The position numbers and the translations under genes are program-made. Positions 1 through 6,734 of a stretch of 41,751 bases of DNA are shown piece by piece. Source of the DNA: Bacteroidota bacterium (lineage in GTDB: Bacteria; Bacteroidota; Bacteroidia; UKL13-3); NCBI GenBank assembly GCA_947507965.1, contig CANNQU010000026.1, forward strand, positions 1-41,751. Direction: 5' to 3'. The notes beneath the pieces are model-generated. The model did not search any database. It was not told the origin of the DNA and was given only the letters and a program-made list of their open reading frames with translations. Numbering within the stretch: the stretch's first letter is position 1; each line of letters starts with the position of its first letter.

Positions 1-31
1 AAGTCTTCAATGCATTTTTATTATTTATCAG

Positions 32-52
32 AACACAAAAGTGTGTTTTTTA
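32..52 (+). terminator. Weak hairpin with T-run
   Basis: AACACA pairs with TGTGTT (6 bp, short loop) and is followed by a run of T. It could be the end of a plus-strand unit that lies before the window. The stem is short and A/T-rich, so this is a weak call. Nothing else is visible in bases 1-123. Confidence 0.25.
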
Positions 53-123
53 ATTGATAATCACAAAACTTATCTTATTATACTAATTGGAAAAAAAGGC
101 ATTAAAGTTCAACGGATTTTACT

Positions 124-996
124 TTATATAATATGGTAGTTTTTGTACTCCCCTACCCTCCATCCCGTGGTGCGTTCGATATACATGAGGATACGCATTT
201 TTAGCCCCCATTTTTTTTCAGCCGGATTGAAGGAGAATCTCCAGTTCCTGGCTTTTATTCGTTCCTGCATTACCTTTGGGTGTGTATCGGAGAATTCGGA
301 CAAGGAGTCTATCTGCGAATAATCGAAGGCTGCAACATCTGGAATATTTTTTTGCATCCATTGCTCATCATGCCACATTTTATGAAATGACAATTGCTTT
401 GCTTGCTGTGCTTCGGGTGGTTTCACCCATCCATAATGATACACGAAGGCATCGAGAACCTTTACCCGAAGTTTGGTATTATCTTTTTTTCGAAATCCTT
501 GAGCATCTCGATACGATTGAATAGGAATATTATTTCGAATAATACGTATCTCATTTTTATACCATTTACGGGAACTTCCAACATAGTCGTAGGAGCCATA
601 GAAGTGCAAATACTTAAAAAGAAACCCTTCTACACGGGCATCATTCTTAAACAACTCGAGGGCCTGACGAATGCCCGAATGATATTTTTCATGAATCACC
701 TCATCGGCTTGAATATAAAAACACCAATCGCTCTCCGAAGAAACAGCGGCCAATGCTTTGTTTGTTTCCAGAGCAAGCACTCGCCCACCCTTGCGCAAGC
801 TGTCGTCCCATTGGGTTTCAATGATTTTTATTTTTGGATCATCGATCGATTGAATTAAAGAAAGTGTTGCATCCTCACTGTTTCCGACGGCTACAATTAC
901 TTCATCACATAATGGCAAAATCGATCGGATGGCTTCCACCACTGGATAATCGAATTTTATGGCATTACGAATAAAGGTAAACCCCGAAACTTTCAT
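124..996 (-). CDS. Family 2-like glycosyltransferase
   Basis: Predicted GT-A fold glycosyltransferase of about 290 residues. The N-terminus (VSGFTFIRNAIKFDYP, then CDEVIVAVGNSEDAT) is the usual nucleotide-sugar binding start of family 2 enzymes, and WCFYIQADEVIHE holds the acidic metal-binding motif (a QADE variant of DxD). There is no signal peptide or membrane segment, so it is probably cytosolic and would add a sugar to a glycan or envelope polymer; donor and acceptor cannot be inferred. The frame opens five codons earlier (1011), but those codons contain the promoter word TATTTTTG, so ATG 996 is the better start. It is read alone and away from its neighbours. The family assignment is good; the exact role is unknown. 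Confidence 0.8.
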   Translation of the reverse strand: MKVSGFTFIRNAIKFDYPVVEAIRSILPLCDEVIVAVGNSEDATLSLIQSIDDPKIKIIETQWDDSLRKGGRVLALETNKALAAVSSESDWCFYIQADEVIHEKYHSGIRQALELFKNDARVEGFLFKYLHFYGSYDYVGSSRKWYKNEIRIIRNNIPIQSYRDAQGFRKKDNTKLRVKVLDAFVYHYGWVKPPEAQQAKQLSFHKMWHDEQWMQKNIPDVAAFDYSQIDSLSEFSDTHPKVMQERIKARNWRFSFNPAEKKWGLKMRILMYIERTTGWRVGEYKNYHII

Positions 997-1000
997 AGAG

Positions 1001-1008
1001 CAAAAATA
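1001..1008 (-). promoter_or_regulatory. Bacteroidetes -7 promoter element (glycosyltransferase)
   Basis: On the minus strand the word TATTTTTG is an exact match to the TAnnTTTG -7 consensus and ends only 4 bases before ATG 996. Transcription would start at or next to the start codon, which implies a leaderless or nearly leaderless mRNA. No clear -33 TTG was found. Confidence 0.5.
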
Positions 1009-1048
1009 CAAATTGACTTAGAATAAATTTTTAGTGCTAACGGTGTGT

Positions 1049-1477
1049 TTATTTCAATGAAAATTTGACCGGTAAATTATAGGCGACGTTTACCAATTTC
1101 CCATTTTGCATACCTGGCTTCCATTTAGGCATTGTATAGACCATACGAAGAACTTCCTCATCGCAGCCAAACCCAATACCTCTGATGATTTTTGCATTCG
1201 TTACATCTCCCTCAATACTAACAACGAATTGTACGATTACCTTCCCTACAATACCACTATCTAAAGCGAGTTGCGGGTAGTTGATATTCGCTATTATAAA
1301 TTTCATTAAGGCCGTTTCACCTCCTTGAAACTCAGGCATTCTTTCAACATAGGTTGCCACTTCCTGATTGGGGGATGGAATGGAATCTAATGATTTGTCG
1401 AGTCGCCATTTTTCTGACTGAGAAAATAGTATAGAATATCCGAAGAGGAAAAAAAATAGAATTACTTTATTTAACAT
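1049..1477 (-). CDS. Secreted TonB C-terminal domain protein
   Basis: A 142-residue protein with an N-terminal signal peptide (about residues 1-19, ending FSQ) followed by a TonB C-terminal domain (about 55-140): PEFQGGETALMKFI, NINYPQLALDSGIVGKV, GCDEEVLRMV and the closing MPKWKPGMQNG then LPVKF are all typical of TonB_C. It lacks the membrane anchor and proline-rich spacer of an energy-transducing TonB, so it is more likely a free periplasmic TonB-C domain that binds an envelope partner than a true transducer. Small proteins of this type are common in Bacteroidota and their functions are mostly unknown. It is divergent from the E1 gene; no ExbB/ExbD genes are nearby. Confidence 0.8.
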   Translation of the reverse strand: MLNKVILFFFLFGYSILFSQSEKWRLDKSLDSIPSPNQEVATYVERMPEFQGGETALMKFIIANINYPQLALDSGIVGKVIVQFVVSIEGDVTNAKIIRGIGFGCDEEVLRMVYTMPKWKPGMQNGKLVNVAYNLPVKFSLK

Positions 1478-1662
1478 GGGTATGGGCGATTAATATGGCA
1501 AGAAGCAACGATATCGATTGATAAAACGCAATAAACAAAGCGTTTCGTATTGTTTTTAAGGACACACTACAAGCTTTCTACCAGACTGCACCTTTCGGCT
1601 TCAAAGATGAATAAATCTTTTTCAAATTAAAAATCATTTTCTTTGCACTTAATTTAAAGAGA
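1478..1662. other. Divergent intergenic region
   Basis: This 185-bp region separates the TonB-C gene (minus) from the E1 gene (plus) and must hold promoters for both. The only recognisable signal is the E1 -7-like word; nothing convincing was found on the minus strand. Confidence 0.5.
1638..1645 (+). promoter_or_regulatory. -7-like promoter element (E1 gene)
   Basis: TTTCTTTG, followed by C, matches TAnnTTTG at all but one base. It lies 17 bases before the GTG start at 1663, a usual distance in this phylum. Confidence 0.4.
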
Positions 1663-3735
1663 GTGATAACCAAAGAAATTTTAATCCACGCCTGGCAATT
1701 GATGTGCACTGCACGGCGAATGGCAGAGCTATACGACGAAAACAGGGCACTTACCAAATACGTACATAGCACCAGTAAAGGGCATGAGGCCATACAACTG
1801 GCAGTAGGCATGCAATTAAAACCATATGATTATGCAGCGCCCTATTACCGAGATGAGAGCATGCTTTTGGGCATGGGTTTTAGCCCCTACGAATTGATGT
1901 TGCAATTGCTCACCAAAGCCGATGACCCTTTTAGTGGCGGAAGGAGCTATTATTCACATCCCAGCAGCAAAGCGGCCGACAAACCCAAGATACCACATCA
2001 GAGCAGTGCCACCGGCATGCAGGCCATACCGGCCACCGGCATGGCTCACGGCATTCAATACCTCGAACATCAGCGGTTATTGCAGCCCGAGCAAATGGGA
2101 GAAAACGGAGAGTATCCGATTGTTTTGTGTTCTCTTGGTGACGGTTGTGTTACCGAAGGAGAAGTAAGCGAAGCATTTCAGATGGCCGTTTTGAAGCAAT
2201 TGCCCATACTTTATTTAGTGCAGGATAATGAATGGGCTATAAGTGCTTCAGCAAAAGAAATGCGGGCCATGGATGCCTATGAATTTGCAGCTGGTTTTAA
2301 GGGGTTGGAACGTGTACGCTGCGACGGCACGAATATTATTGAATGTTGGGACACGGTTAAAAAAAGTATCGCCTATGTACGTGAGCAACGAAAACCACTC
2401 TTATTGCATGTTAAATGCCCCCTATTAGGGCATCATACCAGTGGGGTACGTAAGGAATTTTACCGTACAGAGGAGGATATGGCAGCGCATACCAAACGCG
2501 ACCCATATACTAAACTCAAGAGCATATTATGTGATTTTTATTTCACTTCAGAAGAAGAATTGCAGATCATAAAGAGCGAGGCTTTTAAAACAACGGAGGA
2601 CGATTTTTCCCGGGCGGTTGCAGCCCCAGAGCCTCGTGTTGATGAAGTTAGTTTACATGAGTTTGCACCTACGCCTATTGTTGAGGAATGTGGAAACAGA
2701 AGTCCGGAAGGTGGGCATGCCGTAATTATGGTGGATGCCGCCTTATTTGCCTGCAAGGAAATTTTAGCTAAACATCCGGAAGCGCTTATTTACGGACAAG
2801 ATGTAGGAAGCACCTTAGGAGGCGTATTTAGGGAAGCAGCTACCCTTGCAAAAACATTTGGCGATGCACGCGTTTTCAATACTCCTATTCAAGAAGCCTA
2901 TATCGTAGGCTCTACGGTAGGCATGAGCGCAGTGGGAGCCCGCCCCATTGTTGAAATTCAATTTGCCGATTATATCTGGCCGGCTGTAAATCAATTGGTG
3001 GTTGAGTTAAGTAAGAGTTGCTATCTAACGATGGGTAAATATCCGGTTTCATCGGTTATTCGTGTACCCTGTGGGGCATATATTGGAGGTGGACCTTATC
3101 ATAGTGGATGCATTGAAAGTGCTATTTTAAGCATCCGTGGGATAAAAGTAGTTTACCCAAGTAATGCAGCCGATTTAAAAGGACTTTTAAAAGCGGCTTA
3201 TTATGACCCAAACCCTGTGCTTGTATTTGAGCATAAGGGTTTGTATTGGAGTAAGGTACCGGGTACCGAATTGGCCAAGACCATTGAACCTGATGAAGAC
3301 TATAGAGTACCCATTGGTAAAGGGCGAATTGTAAAGCAGGCACTGGATGAAAAAATAAAAAACGGAGAAAGTTGTGTTATCGTCACGTATGGAATGGGTG
3401 TTTACTGGGCCTTAGCGGCAGAAAAAAAATTCATTGGAAATATAGAGATTGTTGACTTACGATCGTTATATCCATGTGATGAAGAGCTTGTTTTTGAGCG
3501 TGTGAAAGCACATGGGAAAGTTATTGTACTCACCGAAGAACAGCTTCTGAACAGTTTTGCAGAGGCCTTGGCAGGACGCATCCAGAAGAATTGTTTTCGC
3601 TATTTAGATGCTCCGGTAGAATGCATGGGATCGTTAAATTTACCCGCTGTGGCTTTAAATATAGGCTTAGAAAAGGCCATGCTACCAAGTGCGGAGAAAT
3701 TGGAGATTTTGGTGGGGAGATTGCTGAGTGAATGA
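1663..3735 (+). CDS. 2-oxoacid dehydrogenase E1, fused alpha and beta subunits
   Basis: Thiamine-diphosphate E1 component that decarboxylates a 2-oxoacid (pyruvate or branched-chain) and passes the acyl group to the lipoyl arm of E2. The alpha half (about residues 1-310) carries the ThDP motif starting with GDG at 159-161 and ending with N189, plus the HxxG-type start SKGHEAIQLAVG. The beta half (about 355-690) holds the pyrimidine-binding domain (YGQDVGSTLGGVFREAA, QEAYIVGSTVGMSAVG) and the C-terminal transketolase domain (VIVTYGMGVYWAL). Separate subunits are usual in other phyla; the single-chain fusion of about 660-690 residues is common in Bacteroidota. The start is GTG; the next candidate, M14, would cut the first helix. 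No E2 or E3 gene is adjacent, so the substrate stays open. Confidence 0.9.
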   Translation: MITKEILIHAWQLMCTARRMAELYDENRALTKYVHSTSKGHEAIQLAVGMQLKPYDYAAPYYRDESMLLGMGFSPYELMLQLLTKADDPFSGGRSYYSHPSSKAADKPKIPHQSSATGMQAIPATGMAHGIQYLEHQRLLQPEQMGENGEYPIVLCSLGDGCVTEGEVSEAFQMAVLKQLPILYLVQDNEWAISASAKEMRAMDAYEFAAGFKGLERVRCDGTNIIECWDTVKKSIAYVREQRKPLLLHVKCPLLGHHTSGVRKEFYRTEEDMAAHTKRDPYTKLKSILCDFYFTSEEELQIIKSEAFKTTEDDFSRAVAAPEPRVDEVSLHEFAPTPIVEECGNRSPEGGHAVIMVDAALFACKEILAKHPEALIYGQDVGSTLGGVFREAATLAKTFGDARVFNTPIQEAYIVGSTVGMSAVGARPIVEIQFADYIWPAVNQLVVELSKSCYLTMGKYPVSSVIRVPCGAYIGGGPYHSGCIESAILSIRGIKVVYPSNAADLKGLLKAAYYDPNPVLVFEHKGLYWSKVPGTELAKTIEPDEDYRVPIGKGRIVKQALDEKIKNGESCVIVTYGMGVYWALAAEKKFIGNIEIVDLRSLYPCDEELVFERVKAHGKVIVLTEEQLLNSFAEALAGRIQKNCFRYLDAPVECMGSLNLPAVALNIGLEKAMLPSAEKLEILVGRLLSE

Positions 3736-3807
3736 ACTAACCCATGAAGAAATTGCCGGGGTCGGTTAAATTTTTTATCTGTGTTCAGACAATACATAAA
3801 TCCTGAT

Positions 3808-3815
3808 TATCTTTG
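3808..3815 (+). promoter_or_regulatory. Bacteroidetes -7 promoter element (methyltransferase)
   Basis: TATCTTTG followed by C is an exact TAnnTTTG match, 20 bases before ATG 3836. It suggests that the methyltransferase pair has its own promoter rather than depending on the E1 gene. Confidence 0.55.
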
Positions 3816-3835
3816 CGTAATATATATAATCCTAT

Positions 3836-4618
3836 ATGGCCGGAACCCGAGAGAGACCTTCTTTTGAAGAAGCAAATAATGTAACTGTAAAACGATGTTT
3901 TTATGCTTATGAGTATGCCCGTCAATTTATCACCGACAAAATCGTGGCTGATATTGGCTGCGGCCCCGCCTATGGCAGTAGCGATATGGCTAAATACGCT
4001 GCACGTGTAACCGGTGTTGATTATTCGCAAGAAACTATTGATGCCAATGCAACAGAACATGCGGCCATAACCAATTTGAGGTTTGTGCGTAGTGTGGTGC
4101 CTCCGATTAATTTACCGGATGCCAGTATGGATGTGATTACCGCATTTCAATTTATAGAACATATCCAAGATCAATCCGGATTTATTAAAGATGTTTACCG
4201 TGTTCTAAAACCTGGAGGTGTATTTTTATGCACCACCCCCAACGCAAAGATGAGTATTGCACGAAATCCTTTCCATATTCATGAGATGACCTTTGAAGAA
4301 ATGCAAAACGAGGCTTCCAAAGTTTTTGGATTGCAGGGGTATGAACTATTGGGATTACAAGGGAACGAAAAGGCAAATAACTATTATGCAGAGAATAGTA
4401 AATGGGTTAAACGTATCATGAGATGGGATATATTAGGCTTGCATAAAATATTACCGGCTTCGCTTTTGGTTAAGCCATACAACTGGATTACGACGATGAT
4501 GCGCGACGAACTGAAAGAAAAGAATGCAGCTACCGTGGAAATCAACACACACGATTTTTTCCTTCAAAACAATAATTTAGATACCACTTGGGATATTTAT
4601 TTGATAGCGCGAAAATAG
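3836..4618 (+). CDS. Class I SAM-dependent methyltransferase
   Basis: A 260-residue methyltransferase of the Methyltransf_11/UbiE-like type. Motif I (VADIGCGPAYG, residues about 38-47) binds S-adenosylmethionine; the acidic end of strand 2 is TGVDYSQETI; motif II/III follows as MDVITAFQFIEHI and VYRVLKPGGVFLCTTPN. The C-terminal third (about 170-260) is not a standard extension and may select the acceptor. There is no signal peptide, so it acts in the cytosol. The substrate is not evident; similar proteins often lie near glycan or lipid genes, and a glycosyltransferase lies 2.8 kb away on the other strand. One base separates its stop from the next start, so the two genes are probably translated together. 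Confidence 0.85.
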   Translation: MAGTRERPSFEEANNVTVKRCFYAYEYARQFITDKIVADIGCGPAYGSSDMAKYAARVTGVDYSQETIDANATEHAAITNLRFVRSVVPPINLPDASMDVITAFQFIEHIQDQSGFIKDVYRVLKPGGVFLCTTPNAKMSIARNPFHIHEMTFEEMQNEASKVFGLQGYELLGLQGNEKANNYYAENSKWVKRIMRWDILGLHKILPASLLVKPYNWITTMMRDELKEKNAATVEINTHDFFLQNNNLDTTWDIYLIARK

Positions 4619-4619
4619 C

Positions 4620-4889
4620 ATGCGAATAATACTAATCCTATTAATATCCTTCTTGTATTCGATTCAAGGTGTTGCATCTCCTGGTGATACTACCCTGGTG
4701 GGGAAAAGCAAAAATGGAGTTCGCCATGGGGCTTGGTCGTATTACGATAAAACCATGCACCTATTGAAAGTAGAAAAATACCGTCGAGGCATACTCAAGC
4801 AAACGTATATCTTCAACTCCAAGGGACAAGTAATAGAGCGCATAAACAAGAAGGGATATGTTACCAAGCTACGAGCTTGTGGATGCTAA
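4620..4889 (+). CDS. Small secreted MORN-like protein
   Basis: An 89-residue protein with a signal peptide (about 1-19, ending GVAS). The mature part has a repeat reminiscent of MORN/toxin-antitoxin antitoxin-type beta strands: SKNGVRHGAWSYYDK, then KVEKYRRGILKQTYIFN, then GQVIERINKKG. It ends in CGC. It starts 1 base after the methyltransferase stop and is followed by a hairpin terminator, so the two form a bicistronic unit. The function is unknown; MORN-like strands are only a structural hint. The reading frame is convincing because of the signal peptide and the coupling. Confidence 0.65.
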   Translation: MRIILILLISFLYSIQGVASPGDTTLVGKSKNGVRHGAWSYYDKTMHLLKVEKYRRGILKQTYIFNSKGQVIERINKKGYVTKLRACGC

Positions 4890-4897
4890 AACGAAAT

Positions 4898-4928
4898 AAG
4901 CCTCTCGAAATTATCGAAAGGCTTACTG
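4898..4928 (+). terminator. Rho-independent terminator after methyltransferase unit
   Basis: AAGCCT-C-TCGA pairs with TCGA-A-AGGCTT (10 pairs, one mismatch, 5-base loop), followed by ACTGTTTTT. It closes the plus-strand unit before the convergent kinase gene. Confidence 0.6.
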
Positions 4929-5079
4929 TTTTTCATTAGCGTAAGAGCTTCAAGGAAGGAGGGTATAGTTTAATTTTCTTTATGCAATACAAATATATGG
5001 GCTATCGTCTCTATCAATGTATTAAAAAATATTCAAAAGATACTAATAATCTTGCATTTTGGGCCTAATGGGTACAATT

Positions 5080-6612
5080 CTATAATTCACTAGGTAGTAT
5101 TTTAAACTCTTCACTAAAACATTTGGTAAAATAGGCCGGACTGCTGAAACCAACGCGGTAGCATATTTCCGAAATATTACCTTCTCTATTTTTGAGTAGC
5201 TCTTTGGCAAGCGTTAATCGATGTTTCCTAATAAAATAATTGGGTGTGACGTTGAGTAATGCTTTTAATTTCCGATTCAGTTGAGACGAGCTCATTGCCG
5301 CTTCTTCGCTTAAATCTTCAACCGAGAGATTTTCATTTACCAAATTTTTATCAACAAATCGCTCTAATTTTTCTATAAATTTCATCTCCCTTTCAGAGTG
5401 TATTATTTTTGTTTCGTTGGTTGGATGTCCCGAATAAAAATTACGAAGACGTTCTCTATTTTCAATTAAGCTTTTCAGCCTTACCGAGAGTTCGTAAGCA
5501 TTAAAAGGTTTCGAAAGGTAATCGTCGGCTCCATATTCGAAGCCTTCGACACGTTTTTCCCAATCCGCCATTGAAGTAAGTAATAAAATAGGAATATGAC
5601 TTGTTCGATTATCCTTTTTTATCTGCTCACAGAGCTCAAACCCACTCATGCGAGGCATCATAATATCGCTAACAATGATATCGGGTACCGTAGAAAGGGT
5701 TTTCTCAAATGCATCCATCCCATCAACAGCGGTAACTATTTGATACGACTTACTAAAAAAGTGAGCTAGATAATTTCGCATATCTTCATTGTCTTCCACA
5801 ATTAACAGAATAGGTAATGACGCCCGTTCCTCGGAGATATTAAGAGCTACTGTATCCTTTCCTCTACTTGGCTTAAGAGGTACAACATTAATAATATGTT
5901 CAAATTTTATATGTTTCGTCTTTACTTTAACCGGTATTCTTAGTGTAAACTCGGTACCAACATCAACGACGCTCTGCACAGAAATTTCTCCATGCATTAA
6001 ATTGGTGAGCTCTTTGCATAACGACAACCCAATACCTGTTCCATCCTGATCTAAAAAGCGTTTCGTGTCGCCTTGATAAAACCTATCGAAAATATGAGGA
6101 AGCTTTTCAGGAGTGATCCCAATACCCGTATCGGTGACTATAATTTGTAAAATATCTTTTTCAATGAGTGATAGTTTTAATGTTACTTTCCCTCCCGTTT
6201 CTGTAAATTTAGAGGCATTTGACACCAGATTATTAAGAATCTTATCCATTTTCTCGTGATCGAGTACGACTAGAAGCTCCTCAAAATCGGTATAGAACAT
6301 GAGCGAGATATTCTTATGTGATACATAAGGAGAGAAGGACTCCAAAAGTTGCTTAATAAAAAAAACAATATCTTTTTCATCCAAATTCAATACCATCTTA
6401 TTGTTTTCGAGCTTACTAATATCAAGCATCTCATTAATCAGTTTAAGCAATCGATTGGCGTTTCTACGAATGATATGTGCATTTTCTCTTGCTACCGGAT
6501 CTACCGATTCTTGTAATATCTGCTCGGCCGGACTAAGGATTAACGTGAGAGGGGTTCGAAATTCGTGTACGATATTCGAATAAAAATTATTTACTTCAGT
6601 ATCAGATTTCAT
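5080..6612 (-). CDS. Sensor-less hybrid histidine kinase / AraC-type regulator
   Basis: A 510-residue single-chain two-component protein. In order: HisKA with phospho-accepting H16 (NIVHEFRTPLT), HATPase with N box (NNLVSNASKF, about 127), G1 DTGIG and G2 DGTGIGLSL, a receiver with phospho-acceptor D316 (IIVSDIMMPRMSG), and a C-terminal AraC-type DNA-binding domain (about 410-510). This is the cytoplasmic half of a Bacteroidetes hybrid two-component system, but the periplasmic beta-propeller/Y_Y_Y sensor and the membrane segment are absent. An in-frame TAA at 6625-6627 rules out a longer start. It would be a soluble sensor-regulator, or a kinase recruited by a separate sensor. It follows valS after 122 bp that contain a probable terminator, so it is probably transcribed separately. 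Confidence 0.88.
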   Translation of the reverse strand: MKSDTEVNNFYSNIVHEFRTPLTLILSPAEQILQESVDPVARENAHIIRRNANRLLKLINEMLDISKLENNKMVLNLDEKDIVFFIKQLLESFSPYVSHKNISLMFYTDFEELLVVLDHEKMDKILNNLVSNASKFTETGGKVTLKLSLIEKDILQIIVTDTGIGITPEKLPHIFDRFYQGDTKRFLDQDGTGIGLSLCKELTNLMHGEISVQSVVDVGTEFTLRIPVKVKTKHIKFEHIINVVPLKPSRGKDTVALNISEERASLPILLIVEDNEDMRNYLAHFFSKSYQIVTAVDGMDAFEKTLSTVPDIIVSDIMMPRMSGFELCEQIKKDNRTSHIPILLLTSMADWEKRVEGFEYGADDYLSKPFNAYELSVRLKSLIENRERLRNFYSGHPTNETKIIHSEREMKFIEKLERFVDKNLVNENLSVEDLSEEAAMSSSQLNRKLKALLNVTPNYFIRKHRLTLAKELLKNREGNISEICYRVGFSSPAYFTKCFSEEFKILPSEL

Positions 6613-6639
6613 TATCGTATATTGTTATTTGCAAAAATT

Positions 6640-6664
6640 AAAAAAAATACTTGCTTCTGCAAGC
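6640..6664 (-). terminator. Probable terminator of valS
   Basis: On the minus strand GCTTGC-AGAA-GCAAGT (6 pairs including one G-T) runs into TATTTTTTTT. It lies 71 bases after the valS stop and before the kinase start. Confidence 0.5.
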
Positions 6665-6734
6665 TTGCATTCAAAAGGCGCCCTTATGAGTAGCAAAAGG
6701 TGGCAGCAAAAAGCAGATCAGCGTATTTTAAATA

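Noticed and set aside
394-858. A 154-codon open frame on the plus strand opposite the glycosyltransferase
   Set aside because: It is antisense to a well-supported gene and its translation shows no family motif or signal peptide.
1049-1477. A TonB energy transducer
   Set aside because: It has the C-terminal domain but no membrane anchor or proline-rich spacer, and no ExbB/ExbD genes are near.
6613-6734. A missing sensor part of the 5080-6612 kinase lost by frameshift
   Set aside because: The region is only 122 bp, has an in-frame stop close to the start codon and a terminator-like hairpin, and ends at the valS stop.
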